A stretch of 64,000 nt of DNA from Ferrovibrio xuzhouensis (GCF_042648965.1 NZ_JBHRYJ010000001.1:868001-932000), one strand, 5' to 3'; counted from the stretch's first letter, positions 16,991 through 29,857 are shown. Program-made: numbers and translations. The notes: generated by a model from the letters alone, not told the origin.

Positions 16991-17638
16991 GTGACTACGC
17001 CGCCGGTCTTCGACGATGCCTTCCGGCAGAAGCTGACCGACCTGCTGGCCTGGCGGCGCGACGTGCGCCATTTCCAGGCCGGCAGAGCGGTGCCCGCCGA
17101 CCTGATCGCCCGGCTGCTGGAAATGGCCGCGCTGGCGCCCTCGGTGGGCAACAGCCAGCCCTGGCGCTTCGTGCTGGTGGAAGATCCGGCCCGGCGGCAG
17201 AAGGTGATTGCCAATTTCGAGGCGGCCAATGCCGAAGCGCTGGGCGACTATCGCGGCGAACAGGCCAGGCTCTATGCCGGGCTGAAGCTGGCCGGCCTGC
17301 GCGACGCGCCGGTGCATCTGGCGGTGTTCTGCGACGAGGCCACCGGTCAGGGCCACGGGCTCGGCCGCCGCACCATGCCGGAGATGCTGGATTATTCCGC
17401 GGTGATGGCGGTCTATGGCTTCTGGCTGACCGCCCGCGCCGCGGGGGTCGGCGTCGGCTGGGTGTCGATCCTCGACCCCGAGCGCATCGCCCGCGACCTC
17501 GACATCATGGAGCCGGACTGGCGGCTGGTCGCCTATCTCTGCGTCGGCTGGCCGGCGGAAGAGACGGATACCCCGGAACTGGAAAAACGCGGCTGGGAAC
17601 ACCGCCGCGGGGTCGGGACGCAAATCATTCGGCGCTAA
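16991..17638 (+). CDS. bluB: 5,6-dimethylbenzimidazole synthase BluB
   Basis: Flavin-destroying enzyme of the nitroreductase fold that converts reduced FMN and oxygen into dimethylbenzimidazole, the lower ligand of vitamin B12. The 215-residue protein has the BluB blocks WRRDVRHFQ, LAPSVGNSQPWRFVLVED, RLYAGLKLAGLRDAPVHLAVFCD and GVGVGWVSILDPE; these separate it from ordinary nitroreductases. The start is a GTG 3 bases after the Tim44-like gene, so co-expression is likely. No cobalamin riboswitch is visible upstream. Its stop overlaps that of the convergent orphan gene by 4 bases. Confidence 0.93.
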   Translation: MTTPPVFDDAFRQKLTDLLAWRRDVRHFQAGRAVPADLIARLLEMAALAPSVGNSQPWRFVLVEDPARRQKVIANFEAANAEALGDYRGEQARLYAGLKLAGLRDAPVHLAVFCDEATGQGHGLGRRTMPEMLDYSAVMAVYGFWLTARAAGVGVGWVSILDPERIARDLDIMEPDWRLVAYLCVGWPAEETDTPELEKRGWEHRRGVGTQIIRR

Positions 17639-18219
17639 CCAACGCCGAGCGCAATCTTGATTAAACGGTCAACGAGGACTTTTATGGCCGCTCCGGTCAG
17701 TGCCTCGCCAAATTTCTTCAAAATCCAACCCAAGACCTTCTGAGCGAAACGCTCAACAAGCTCCACCGGTATTTGAGGTTGAACTATCGTCGCCTCGAAT
17801 ACCGCAATCTCACTAAGCGCTATCTGCCTGTCTTTTTCTTCAACATCGTTAGCGGCCCTGACGGCAGATTTTAGATTCTGAACTTCCGCGGCAACTTCAT
17901 TACGTTGATTATCTGACAACGCAACATATCGATCTGATGCTGGTACGCCTTTATACTCAGGATGAACCTGTAATAGATCTTCCGCCGCTTCAATTCCTGC
18001 ATGCGTAATCTGCACATTAAGATGGCTCATGCCCGGATAAGCTTTCCCCCACCCCCGTCCTGCAATGTCGTCTACAACAAGCCGAAGCTGGTCGCGTAAT
18101 GGGGTTAGCCCACCTTTGTCTGCGATCATTACAGCATCATAATATTTTATTAGTCCCGCTGAATGAGCCACTCGGAAGAGAGTGACTATAAAACGCTCTC
18201 GAAATTCGCGGGCTTCCAT
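17635..18219 (-). CDS. unknown protein, AT-richer than neighbours
   Basis: A 194-residue protein I do not recognise. The N-terminal 95 residues are mostly helical with ITHAGIEAAEDLLQVHPEY, which resembles the wing end of a small winged-helix domain. Residues 100-150 are a charged helical stretch (NQRNEVAAEVQNLKSAVRAANDVEEKD in part), and the C-terminus is amphipathic to hydrophobic (KVLGWILKKFGEALTGAAIKVLVDRL). GGAG lies 9 bases before the ATG. Its codon use and base composition are visibly lower in G+C than everything around it, which suggests recent transfer. It ends tail to tail with bluB, overlapping by 4 bases. A role in defence or DNA binding would be guesswork. Confidence 0.6.
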   Translation of the reverse strand: MEAREFRERFIVTLFRVAHSAGLIKYYDAVMIADKGGLTPLRDQLRLVVDDIAGRGWGKAYPGMSHLNVQITHAGIEAAEDLLQVHPEYKGVPASDRYVALSDNQRNEVAAEVQNLKSAVRAANDVEEKDRQIALSEIAVFEATIVQPQIPVELVERFAQKVLGWILKKFGEALTGAAIKVLVDRLIKIALGVG

Positions 18220-18310
18220 CCGAAATTCTCCACGGGGCAGCTTCTATGCACGAAGCAATATATTCACGATGATCAAGAGCGATAAAAGAACAATATAAGA
18301 ACATTTTTTC

Positions 18311-18342
18311 CAAAAAATCAAGGCCCGGTTTGAAGGGGCCTT
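18311..18342 (-). terminator. rho-independent terminator of the atp operon
   Basis: On the minus strand, AAGGCCC and GGGCCTT (18336-18342 and 18320-18326) form a 7-base stem with a 9-base loop, followed by GATTTTTT. It lies 44 bases beyond the atpC stop and follows the palindromic repeat. Confidence 0.75.
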
Positions 18343-18346
18343 GAAA

Positions 18347-18377
18347 CGTGGATGGCCGGGTCAAGCCCGGCCATGAC
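18347..18377. repeat. GTCATGGCCGGG-type intergenic palindrome
   Basis: Arms ATGGCCGGG (18352-18360) and CCCGGCCAT (18366-18374) flank TCAAG; the outer ends are CGTGG and GAC. The same element recurs at 30429-30516 and 32670-32779. It lies between atpC and its terminator. Confidence 0.8.
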
Positions 18378-18385
18378 AATGAGGC

Positions 18386-18787
18386 TTACGCCGCCGCCTC
18401 AAGCATGGCGGTGAACTTTTCCACCTTGGCCTGGGCACGGGTCCGGCTGTGGTCGTCCTTGGCGTCCTCGGCATCCTCGCGGGCATCTTTCAGCGCCGCT
18501 TCGGTCTTGGCCCGGTCGATCTGGCCGACCGGCATGGCTTCTTCCGCCAGCACGGTCAGCTTGTCGTTGGCAACTTCCGCGAAGCCGCCGGAGACGAAGA
18601 TGCGCTCGATCCTGCCGTCCGCCCCGGTCACCTCGATGATGCCGTTGCGCAAGGTCGAGATCACCGGCGCATGGCCCGGCAGCACACCGAAATCGCCGGC
18701 CTCGCCGGGCACCACCACCTGCTCGGCCTGCACCGAGAGCAGCAGCTTTTCCGGCGATACCAGTTCGAACCCGAAGGTCTCGGCCAT
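18386..18787 (-). CDS. atpC: F1Fo ATP synthase epsilon subunit
   Basis: A 133-residue central-stalk subunit that couples rotation to catalysis and can inhibit ATP hydrolysis. The beta-sandwich reads FELVSPEKLLLSVQAEQVVVPGEAGDFGVLPGHAPVIST in part, the standard epsilon start, followed by a short C-terminal helix pair (AKTEAALKDAREDAEDA). AAGGAG lies before the ATG. Last gene of atpHAGDC. Confidence 0.96.
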   Translation of the reverse strand: MAETFGFELVSPEKLLLSVQAEQVVVPGEAGDFGVLPGHAPVISTLRNGIIEVTGADGRIERIFVSGGFAEVANDKLTVLAEEAMPVGQIDRAKTEAALKDAREDAEDAKDDHSRTRAQAKVEKFTAMLEAAA

Positions 18788-18817
18788 GGTCTAGCTCCTT
18801 ACCCGTTCAGGCGGTGA

Positions 18818-20242
<1,425 letters not shown>

Positions 20243-20287
20243 GATGCTGCTCCGCTCTTTCTGTTCCGTATCGTCCTGCGCGTGGCC

Positions 20288-21190
20288 TTAAACGGCCTCG
20301 GCGCCGGAGATGATTTCGATAAGTTCCTTGGTGATCTGGGCCTGACGCGACCGGTTGTAGATGGTGGTCAGTTTCTTGATCATCTCGCCGGCATTGCGCG
20401 TCGCATTGTCCATCGCGGACATGCGGGCACCCTGCTCGGAAGCCGCATTCTCCAGCAGCGCGCGGTAGACCTGCACCGACAGGTTCCGCGGCAGCAGCTG
20501 TTCGAGGATGGTCTCCTCGTCCGGCTCGTATTCATAGACCGCACCACCCAGATCCGGCGTCGCCGCCGTCTCATTCGGGGTGGACGAAACACCATGCGTC
20601 ATTGCCGGGATCAGCTGCTGCACGGTCGGAATCTGGCTGATCACCGACTTGAAGTTGTTGAAGAAGACATGGGCGACGTCGAATTCGCCGGCCTCGAACA
20701 TCGCCAGCACGCGGTCGGCGATATCCTGGGCATTGGTGAAGCCGAGCCGCTTGACCGCCGACATGTCAACGGTATCGACGATCTTCGACGCATGGTCGCG
20801 ACGCAGCTGGTCGCGGCCCTTCTTGCCGACGCAGAGGATCTTCACCGTCTTGCCGGCGGCGGTCAGCTCCTCGATCTTGCGGCGGGCGAGCTTGACGATC
20901 GACGAGTTGAAGGCGCCGCACAGGCCGCGCTCGGCGGTGGCAACCACCAGCAGATGCACTTGGTCCTTGCCGGTGCCGACCAGCAGACGCGGGGCGTTTT
21001 CCGCACCGTTCTGGCCGGCCGCCAGCGAGGCGAGGATGCCTGCCATGCGCTCGGCATAGGGGCGCGCGGCTTCGGCGGCCTCCTGGGCGCGGCGCAGCTT
21101 GCTGGCCGCCACCATCTTCATCGCCTTCGTGATCTTCTGGGTCGACTTGACCGAGTTGATCCGGATTCGGAGGCTTTTAAGGCTGGGCAT
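20288..21190 (-). CDS. atpG: F1Fo ATP synthase gamma subunit
   Basis: Rotor shaft of F1, 300 residues. The N-terminal helix (SLKSLRIRINSVKSTQKIT, KAMKMVAASKLRRAQ) and the C-terminal helix (MSAMDNATRNAGEMIKKL) form the coiled coil, with the Rossmann-like middle between (GLCGAFNSSIVK). Length and motifs are standard. Confidence 0.97.
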   Translation of the reverse strand: MPSLKSLRIRINSVKSTQKITKAMKMVAASKLRRAQEAAEAARPYAERMAGILASLAAGQNGAENAPRLLVGTGKDQVHLLVVATAERGLCGAFNSSIVKLARRKIEELTAAGKTVKILCVGKKGRDQLRRDHASKIVDTVDMSAVKRLGFTNAQDIADRVLAMFEAGEFDVAHVFFNNFKSVISQIPTVQQLIPAMTHGVSSTPNETAATPDLGGAVYEYEPDEETILEQLLPRNLSVQVYRALLENAASEQGARMSAMDNATRNAGEMIKKLTTIYNRSRQAQITKELIEIISGAEAV

Positions 21191-21215
21191 GACGCTCGTC
21201 CTTTATCCGGCCGCC

Positions 21216-22744
<1,529 letters not shown>

Positions 22745-22745
<1 letters not shown>

Positions 22746-23305
22746 CACGCAACCCCTTTCATGGCGGTCTTAAGATTGTTGAGCTTGTTGCGGACCGAGG
22801 CATCGATCATGCGCGACCCGAGCTTGACGACAAGGCCACCGATCAGATCGGGATCGACCTTGGCGCTGATCACCACGTTGCCGGCGGCTTCCGACGACAA
22901 CGAAGACTTGAGCTGCGCCAGCTGGGCATCGTCCAGCGGCACGGCAGAAACCACTTCGGCAATCGCCTCGCCGCGATGATGCCGGCGCAGGGCGCGGAAG
23001 GCGGCGATGACATCGGCGATGGCGAACAGGCGGCGGTTGGCGGCGGTGACGCCGAGGAAGCGGCGCACCAGCTCGGACAGGCCAGCCTTTGCGGCGACAG
23101 CGGCGATGGCCTTGGCCTGGTCCTCGCGGCTGAAAGCCGGCGAGCGGACAAGGCGGACCAGATCAGCCGATTCCGCCAGCATGGCAGAGATATTGTCGAG
23201 ATCCTGAGCGACGGCATCGAGCTGGCCGGCATCCCGCGCCATATCGAACAGCGCAGTCGCGTAGCGGCCGGCAATGCCGGAGACGAGCGAGGTTTCCTGA
23301 GCCAC
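22745..23305 (-). CDS. atpH: F1Fo ATP synthase delta subunit
   Basis: Peripheral-stalk connector, 186 residues, with VSGIAGRYATALFDMARD at the start, FLGVTAANRRLFAI in the middle and the conserved C-terminal DPDLIGGLVVKLGSRMIDASV. The start is a GTG at 23305 preceded by AAGAAGGG; an open frame continues upstream but is not homologous. First gene of an F1-only operon, as is usual in this group where F0 genes are elsewhere. Confidence 0.95.
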
Positions 23306-23767
23306 GAACGACCCTTCTTCTTTATGGAGGCCGCCGATTCCGACCGGGCGTTGGACCCCCGGTCCCGTTCCCTCTCGGTCTGCCAGCCAAACTCTTGATC
23401 CGCCTGGGGAATTCTCACGCAGGTGACCACGTGTCCGCAGCCCCCCGGTGCGAAAGCCGCGCTTAGTTAGCATAAGGGTATGGGCGGCGCAACAGAGAGG
23501 CGGACCGGGCAGTTATGCCGCATTTGTTGCACCCTGCATGCGCCAGCCCGGAGTCTGCTTTTGTCCCGGCTGTCGCCGCGGCGGCGACGGCCCGTAGCGA
23601 CTCAGCAGCAGATGGTGCAGGCAGCGTCCGGATGGGCCGCCGGATCGACCGACCGCCCGGAACCGAGGCAGAATCAGCGGAAAGAAAGGCATATATTCCG
23701 GGCAGATTCGCCGTATTTTCCGGCCGCGTGCGATGCCCCGCCATCAGCTGCCCGGAGACAAATACCA
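23306..23767. other. 462-base gap between flagellin and the atp operon
   Basis: This must hold the atp promoter (minus strand) but I cannot pick convincing -35/-10 elements. A 101-codon open frame on the minus strand (23463-23768) has no recognisable content and poor start context. Nothing else is evident. Confidence 0.5.
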
Positions 23768-24628
23768 TCAGCGCAGCAGCTGCAGCAGCGCGTCGGACTG
23801 ATGGTTGGCGACCGACAGCGACTGGATGACGAGCTGCTGGGCGACACGGCCGGATTCAAGTTCGGCGCTGCCGGCGGCGACATCCGCATCGATCAGAGAG
23901 CCCAGGCCGCCTTTCAGCGCATCGACCAGATTGTCGATGAAGCCCTTCTGCTGCTCGAGGGAGCGGGTTTGCGCCGCCACCGTGGCCGAAATCTCTGTAA
24001 CCCGCCCCTCGAACGAGGCCAGGCCCTGCAGCGCGCCGGCGATATTGGGCGGCACGGCATTCACATTGTCGGTGACATTGCTCGGATCAGGGAACAACAC
24101 GTTGGGGCCGAGAAACTCGTCTGAATCCCAGTCGAGCTGGTGCGCCGTCGAGAAGGACAGCAAGCTGCCGGACACATCGCTGACGAAGCTGAGCGGCGTC
24201 GCCCGGGCATCGCCGGCCAGGATATTGCTGCCGTGATACGTGGCCTGGCTGATGAAGGTGTTGATCTGGCCGATCAGCGCGCCGACATCGCCGCGATAGA
24301 CATCCTGCTGTGCCGACGAAAGCGAGCCATCAGCGAGGTTGGCGATCTTGCCCTTGATGTCGCCGACGAGGCCGGAAATCTTGTGCGCCGCCGCCAGCGT
24401 CACCTGGCCAAGGCCGATGCCGGCCGACAGCGAGGATTGCACCGAGGCATAGGCTTTCACATTGGCGCGCACACCCTGGGCGGCCTGGAAGATCGCGGCA
24501 TCGTCGCCGGCGTCGTTGACGCGGAATCCGGACGAAACCTGCTTGGCCAGGCCGTCGACGAAGGCCGAGCGGCTGCGCAGGGCCGAGAGCGCAGCAATGG
24601 CGCTGCTGTTGGTGATCAGCGAATTCAT
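23768..24628 (-). CDS. short flagellin
   Basis: Filament subunit, 286 residues. The N-terminal D0/D1 helices start MNSLITNSSAIAALSALRS with SSGFRVNDAGDDAAIFQAAQGVRA, and the C-terminal D0/D1 ends LIDADVAAGSAELESGRVAQQ followed by QSLSVANHQSDALLQLLR, the typical flagellin ends. The central variable region is small (about residues 130-200), as in Caulobacter-type flagellins. It is preceded by a sigma-54-like promoter (24749-24764). No other flagellar genes are in the window, so this is an isolated flagellin locus. Confidence 0.92.
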   Translation of the reverse strand: MNSLITNSSAIAALSALRSRSAFVDGLAKQVSSGFRVNDAGDDAAIFQAAQGVRANVKAYASVQSSLSAGIGLGQVTLAAAHKISGLVGDIKGKIANLADGSLSSAQQDVYRGDVGALIGQINTFISQATYHGSNILAGDARATPLSFVSDVSGSLLSFSTAHQLDWDSDEFLGPNVLFPDPSNVTDNVNAVPPNIAGALQGLASFEGRVTEISATVAAQTRSLEQQKGFIDNLVDALKGGLGSLIDADVAAGSAELESGRVAQQLVIQSLSVANHQSDALLQLLR

Positions 24629-24748
24629 GTCCCGTCCCGTTCTGGGTCAGAAACCGACATGCAGGCAGCGGGGTGCGCCACCCACCGACGAATTCTTCCG
24701 TCGGCGGAGGGAGAATATCATGACCCCCGGTTGCATCAACCGGATTTT

Positions 24749-24764
24749 AGCAATTGGTTAACCA
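24749..24764 (-). promoter_or_regulatory. sigma-54-type promoter of the flagellin gene
   Basis: On the minus strand TGGTTAACCAATTGCT has the GG-N10-GC spacing of the -24/-12 class (consensus TGGCACG-N4-TTGCW) with a good TTGC at -12 and a weaker -24. It would give a leader of about 110 bases, which includes a CCGACG...CGTCGG hairpin (about 24687-24706). Alphaproteobacterial flagellins are often sigma-54 dependent. Confidence 0.55.
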
Positions 24765-24805
24765 TGCCTTCCGTGATGCCGGCAGGCCACCCATGGACGG
24801 TGGGG

Positions 24806-25213
24806 TCACGGGCGCGGCGCATCAGCCCGCGACCACCAGTCCTGCTGCTCCCACCAATGGTCGGTGTCGATGAACAGCCGGTTGTCATTGACCATGACCA
24901 CCAGGCCGCTGCCGTCGCGGCGCGCCCGCCACAGGAATTCGAAATGGCGTGAGCCGGGCAGGAAATTCACCGGTGCTTCATAGGGCCCCTGCAGGTCGTC
25001 CGGACGCAGGCCGCGGGCCGCGCAGTCGCTGTCGCAGGCCTGCCGCATCACCGCTACCGCGCGGGTCCGGGCCTCGTCATGCGAGAAGGTCAGCTGCTGC
25101 AGGGCATATTCCGCCGCCAGATAGCCGAGGGCGCAGAGGATGAGCGACCGCAGCCATTTCGGCCACGGCCGCCGCACCGCGGCAAGCGCCGCGGCGGGGG
25201 TCGTCATCGCCAT
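24806..25213 (-). CDS. unknown single-pass membrane protein
   Basis: A 135-residue protein of unknown function. Residues 18-38 (KWLRSLILCALGYLAAEYAL) form one membrane helix; the rest, with HDEARTRAVAVMRQACDSDCAARG and FLWRARRDGSGLVVMVNDNRLF, is probably periplasmic with two cysteines close together (CDSDC). It ends with a Trp-rich tail (DHWWEQQDWWSR). An alternative ATG is at 25207. It lies just upstream of flagellin in the same direction, but the flagellin promoter separates them. Confidence 0.55.
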   Translation of the reverse strand: MAMTTPAAALAAVRRPWPKWLRSLILCALGYLAAEYALQQLTFSHDEARTRAVAVMRQACDSDCAARGLRPDDLQGPYEAPVNFLPGSRHFEFLWRARRDGSGLVVMVNDNRLFIDTDHWWEQQDWWSRADAPRP

Positions 25214-25221
25214 GGCCCGCC

Positions 25222-25416
25222 TCAGGGCTGCAGGATCGGCGCGGCCTCGGGCCGGCGGGCAGCTCTGGCGGTCGCAGGCGCGGAATCGCCGGCGGTGCCG
25301 ATGGAGCGGCTGCCGGTTTCCGTCTGGTGCGGGATTTTGCGGGAAACGCCGGCCTGGCCGCGCAGCGAGGACAAAGCCACCAGCGCACCGGCATAGATAT
25401 TGATGAATTCAGACAC
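25222..25416 (-). CDS. possible small protein upstream of the membrane protein gene
   Basis: A 64-residue frame starting at GTG 25416 (MSEFINIYAGALVALSSLRG), with GGGGGG a few bases upstream, and ending 8 bases before the start of the next gene. The first 20 residues look like a short amphipathic or hydrophobic helix; the rest is Ala/Pro/Arg rich. No family recognised. It may be real because of its tight packing, but high G+C makes chance frames common. Confidence 0.4.
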   Translation of the reverse strand: MSEFINIYAGALVALSSLRGQAGVSRKIPHQTETGSRSIGTAGDSAPATARAARRPEAAPILQP

Positions 25417-25563
25417 AGTCCGTACCCCCCGTTCTGTGGAGCCTGATTTGCCGCCTGCTGCGGCGCTGCTCCTTCTGGAGCGCGACCACCCTACAGTTGA
25501 AATGGTTAACGACTGTTTACCAACGCGCGGAAATCCGGCGGCGCTTCGTTCTGCGCCCGGCCG

Positions 25564-27051
<1,488 letters not shown>

Positions 27052-27065
27052 GGCGGCCTCCCGCG

Positions 27066-27314
27066 TCAGGCGACCCGCTTGCAGCCGTCCGGCTTCAGCA
27101 CGCATTTGCTGCTGGCCGGGTATTTCTCCAGCATGCGGGCCGGCCGGATGGGCCGCTGCACCAGGTTGCCGCCGCAGTTGGGGCAACTGCCCGCCAGCAC
27201 ACCGGTGGCGCAGTCGCGGCAGAAGGTGCATTCGAAGGTGCAGATCATCGCCGCGCTGCTGTCGGGCGGCAGGTCGCGGTCACAGCATTCGCAGTTCGGG
27301 CGCAGCTCCAGCAT
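27066..27314 (-). CDS. DUF1272 small cysteine-rich protein
   Basis: An 82-residue protein starting MLELRPNCECCDRDLPPDS. Eight or more cysteines in CxxC-like pairs (CECC, CTFCRDC, CPNCGGN) predict a compact two-zinc fold, the mark of the DUF1272 family. A final Cys pair occurs in SSKCVLKPDGCKR. Function unknown. It begins 2 bases after the eda stop and ends 14 bases before glpK, so it is translationally tied to both. Confidence 0.88.
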   Translation of the reverse strand: MLELRPNCECCDRDLPPDSSAAMICTFECTFCRDCATGVLAGSCPNCGGNLVQRPIRPARMLEKYPASSKCVLKPDGCKRVA

Positions 27315-27316
27315 GG

Positions 27317-27973
27317 TCAGGACCCCTTCGCGGTAGCGACGGCCTTCTTGGCGATGGCGGTAATCCCGGCCCAGTCGCCGGCCGCCACCCTGTCCTTCGG
27401 CGCCAGCCATGAGCCGCCGGCGGCGAACACGTTGGGCAGCGCCGAATAGGCGGCGAGGTTGGCTTCCGAGATACCGCCGGTCGGGCAGAATTTCACCGCC
27501 GGGAACGGCCCGCCGAAACTTTTCAGTGCCGCCATGCCGCCGGACGATTCTGCCGGGAAGAACTTCAGGCGGCTGAAGCCATGATCGAGGGCGCGCATGA
27601 TCTCGCTGGCGGTCGCTACCGCCGGCACGAAGGTCAGGCCGGTATCCTTGGCGGCGGCATAGAGCGAATCGGTCGAGCCCGGCGCGATGACAAACCGCGC
27701 GCCGGCGAGCTGGGCGGCGGCGAACTGCGCCGGGTTGAGCACGGTGCCGGCACCGACGACGGCTTCGGGCACCCCCTGCGCGATGCGGCGGATGGCTTCC
27801 AGCGCGGCGGCCGAACGCAACGTGATTTCGAGAACCGGCAGGCCGCCGGCGACCAGCGCCTTCGCCAGCGGCACGGCCTGCTCGGCATCCTCGATCACCA
27901 GCACGGGAATCACCGGCGCCCCGGCAAACAGGCGATCGGTGGCAGCGGCAGTCTCGGCGATCTTGTCCGGCAT
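27317..27973 (-). CDS. eda: 2-keto-3-deoxy-6-phosphogluconate aldolase
   Basis: Class I aldolase ending the Entner-Doudoroff pathway: KDPG to pyruvate and glyceraldehyde 3-phosphate. The 218-residue TIM-barrel has Glu in VLEITLRSAAALEAI, VVGAGTVLN, the Schiff-base Lys in RLKFFPAE, and CPTGGISEANL for phosphate binding. The start ATG at 27973 is the family start; the open frame upstream runs into another gene. No edd gene is in the window. Confidence 0.94.
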   Translation of the reverse strand: MPDKIAETAAATDRLFAGAPVIPVLVIEDAEQAVPLAKALVAGGLPVLEITLRSAAALEAIRRIAQGVPEAVVGAGTVLNPAQFAAAQLAGARFVIAPGSTDSLYAAAKDTGLTFVPAVATASEIMRALDHGFSRLKFFPAESSGGMAALKSFGGPFPAVKFCPTGGISEANLAAYSALPNVFAAGGSWLAPKDRVAAGDWAGITAIAKKAVATAKGS

Positions 27974-28035
27974 GGGCCCTCCCAAGGCTTGCTTTTGCCA
28001 CAGGATAGCAGCGGCCGGCGCCGGCTGGCTACCGC

Positions 28036-28449
28036 TCAGGCAGGATCGGGCGGACCGTCCTGCGGCACAGGACCGTAACGGTTCGGGCCGCGGGTGCCGG
28101 GGATGAAAAACAGCACCAGCCAGAAGACGATGCCGAGATAGGGGATCAGGGCAACCAATGCCAGCCAGCCGGGCCAGCCGATATCGTGACAGCGCTGTGC
28201 GATCACCGCGAGACCGAGGACTGCCACGACGATGGAAACACCCCAGTTCAGTGCCTCGAACCAGGAGCTCTCCTCGATATCGGCAGCCGCGATATGGAGA
28301 TTCAGCACCTGGCCCAGCACCAGATCGACCAGGAAGTAAATGACCATCAGGGCCATGCCGAGCGCGATCAGGGCCATGTAGAAAGCAAGATAGTATTTGC
28401 GGCTGCGGCGCCGGCGCGGATCGAAGGAGGCGACAAGAGTCCGGAGCAT
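28036..28449 (-). CDS. DUF805 membrane protein
   Basis: A 137-residue inner-membrane protein of the DUF805 family: a basic N-terminus (SFDPRRRRSRKYY), then four hydrophobic helices, with the family motif QRCHDIGWPGWLAL between helices and a PGTRGPNRYGP end. Function unknown. The ATG at 28449 gives the standard family start. It lies 62 bases from eda in the same direction. Confidence 0.88.
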   Translation of the reverse strand: MLRTLVASFDPRRRRSRKYYLAFYMALIALGMALMVIYFLVDLVLGQVLNLHIAAADIEESSWFEALNWGVSIVVAVLGLAVIAQRCHDIGWPGWLALVALIPYLGIVFWLVLFFIPGTRGPNRYGPVPQDGPPDPA

Positions 28450-28559
28450 GTGGATGGCCCTGCCTGACGACGGATCGATTCGATCCGCCATTTTTAGCAG
28501 ACTGTCCGCAAAGCGTCCGCAGTGTTCTGCGGCACCACACATACTGGCGTATGAACGCC

Positions 28560-29171
28560 CTATTCTTTCAATCCACCCGCCTTCAGGATGAAGTCGGCGA
28601 TTTCGGCGACGCCCTGTTGGGCCTTGAGGTTGGCGAAGATAAAGGGCCGCTGGCCGCGCATCTTTTTAGAGTCACGGTCCATCACCTCGAGCGAGGCGCC
28701 GACCAGCGGCGCGAGGTCGATCTTGTTGATCACCAGCAGGTCGGAGCGCGTGATGCCGGGGCCGCCCTTGCGCGGAATCTTGTCGCCGGCCGAGACGTCG
28801 ATGACGTAGATGGTGATATCGGCGAGTTCCGGCGAGAAGGTTGCCGCCAGATTGTCGCCGCCGGATTCGACAAAGATGATGTCGAGGCCGGGGAATTTCT
28901 TCTGCATGTCGGCGACGGCGGCGAGATTGATCGAGGCATCCTCGCGGATCGCCGTATGCGGGCAGCCGCCGGTCTCGACCCCGGCGATGCGCAGCGGATC
29001 TAGCGCGCCGGCGCGGGTGAGGAACTCGGCATCCTCCTTGGTGTAGATGTCGTTGGTCACCACCGCTATGTTCCAGTCGTCGCGCAAATGCCGGCACAGC
29101 CGTTCGACCAGGGCCGTCTTGCCGGAGCCGACCGGGCCGCCGATACCAACGCGGAGGGGATTGGCACTCAT
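28560..29171 (-). CDS. ureG: urease accessory GTPase UreG
   Basis: GTPase that delivers nickel during urease maturation; 203 residues, usual length. P-loop GGPVGSGKTALVE near residue 10, the nickel-binding CPH motif in VETGGCPHTAIREDAS, FVESGGDNLAATFSPEL, and the guanine-specificity motif NKIDLAP. Start overlaps the ureF stop by 4 bases. Last gene of the urt/ure operon. Confidence 0.97.
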   Translation of the reverse strand: MSANPLRVGIGGPVGSGKTALVERLCRHLRDDWNIAVVTNDIYTKEDAEFLTRAGALDPLRIAGVETGGCPHTAIREDASINLAAVADMQKKFPGLDIIFVESGGDNLAATFSPELADITIYVIDVSAGDKIPRKGGPGITRSDLLVINKIDLAPLVGASLEVMDRDSKKMRGQRPFIFANLKAQQGVAEIADFILKAGGLKE

Positions 29172-29857
29172 GATCTGAACAGCCTCGTATACTGGGTTTC
29201 GTGTTGCATGGAGCAGAGGTCGACCATCGGCACCGCCGTGCCGCAACCCTCCAGCGGTGTCGCCAGCGCCTTCGTCACCGCTGCCTCGGTAACCGGCATC
29301 AGGGCGGCGAGCGCGCGCTGGCCATCGGTCTGGCCCAAGGGGATCAGCCGCACGGCCGCCGAAACGAGGTTGGCGCCGAAGGCATGCAGATAGGCCGCCA
29401 GCACGGCCTTGAGGTCGAGGCGATGCGCGGCAGCGGCCAGGCCGATGGCAATGCTCAGCGCCACGGTCGCCTCGCCACGACGGGCGGCGAAACTGTCCAG
29501 ATCGGGATGCCCCCAGGCGGCGCGGGTGACCAGCAGAAAGGAGCCGCCCTGCTGGCCGCTTTCGAGCGCGGTTTCCGCCGTGCCGCGCCACGCGGCGGCG
29601 AGATCGGCAAGCCCGTCCAGCGCGGCCGGATCGCCGGCGGACTCGTAGGCGGCCTTCAGCAGCACGGCATCGACATGGCCAGCGCCGTGGAGCAGGATTT
29701 CGCCGATCCAGTCGCTGAGGTCGGCCGCGGTCTTCACGAAACCGGCCTCGACGGCATATTCGATACCGTGGCTGTAGGAAAAGGCGCCGATCGGATAGGC
29801 CGGCGAGAACCATGCCATCAGGCGATAGAGGCTGGCCGGATCAATGGTCGTGGTCAT
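29168..29857 (-). CDS. ureF: urease accessory protein UreF
   Basis: All-helical protein that with UreD and UreG forms the nickel-insertion complex; 229 residues. Family blocks: PAYPIGAFSYSHGIE near residue 20, GGSFLLVTRAAWG, and a conserved C-terminal end. The ATG at 29857 is chosen because the family start MTTTIDPASLYRLM begins there; it lies inside the end of ureE, overlapping by 17 bases. Confidence 0.94.
   Translation of the reverse strand: MTTTIDPASLYRLMAWFSPAYPIGAFSYSHGIEYAVEAGFVKTAADLSDWIGEILLHGAGHVDAVLLKAAYESAGDPAALDGLADLAAAWRGTAETALESGQQGGSFLLVTRAAWGHPDLDSFAARRGEATVALSIAIGLAAAAHRLDLKAVLAAYLHAFGANLVSAAVRLIPLGQTDGQRALAALMPVTEAAVTKALATPLEGCGTAVPMVDLCSMQHETQYTRLFRS

Noticed and set aside
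18347..18377. Palindrome as an attachment site of a mobile element carrying the orphan gene
   Set aside because: The same element recurs in the urease operon with no integrase, so it is a dispersed intergenic repeat.
23463..23768. 101-codon minus-strand frame between flagellin and atpH
   Set aside because: No homology features, poor start and composition like noncoding DNA.
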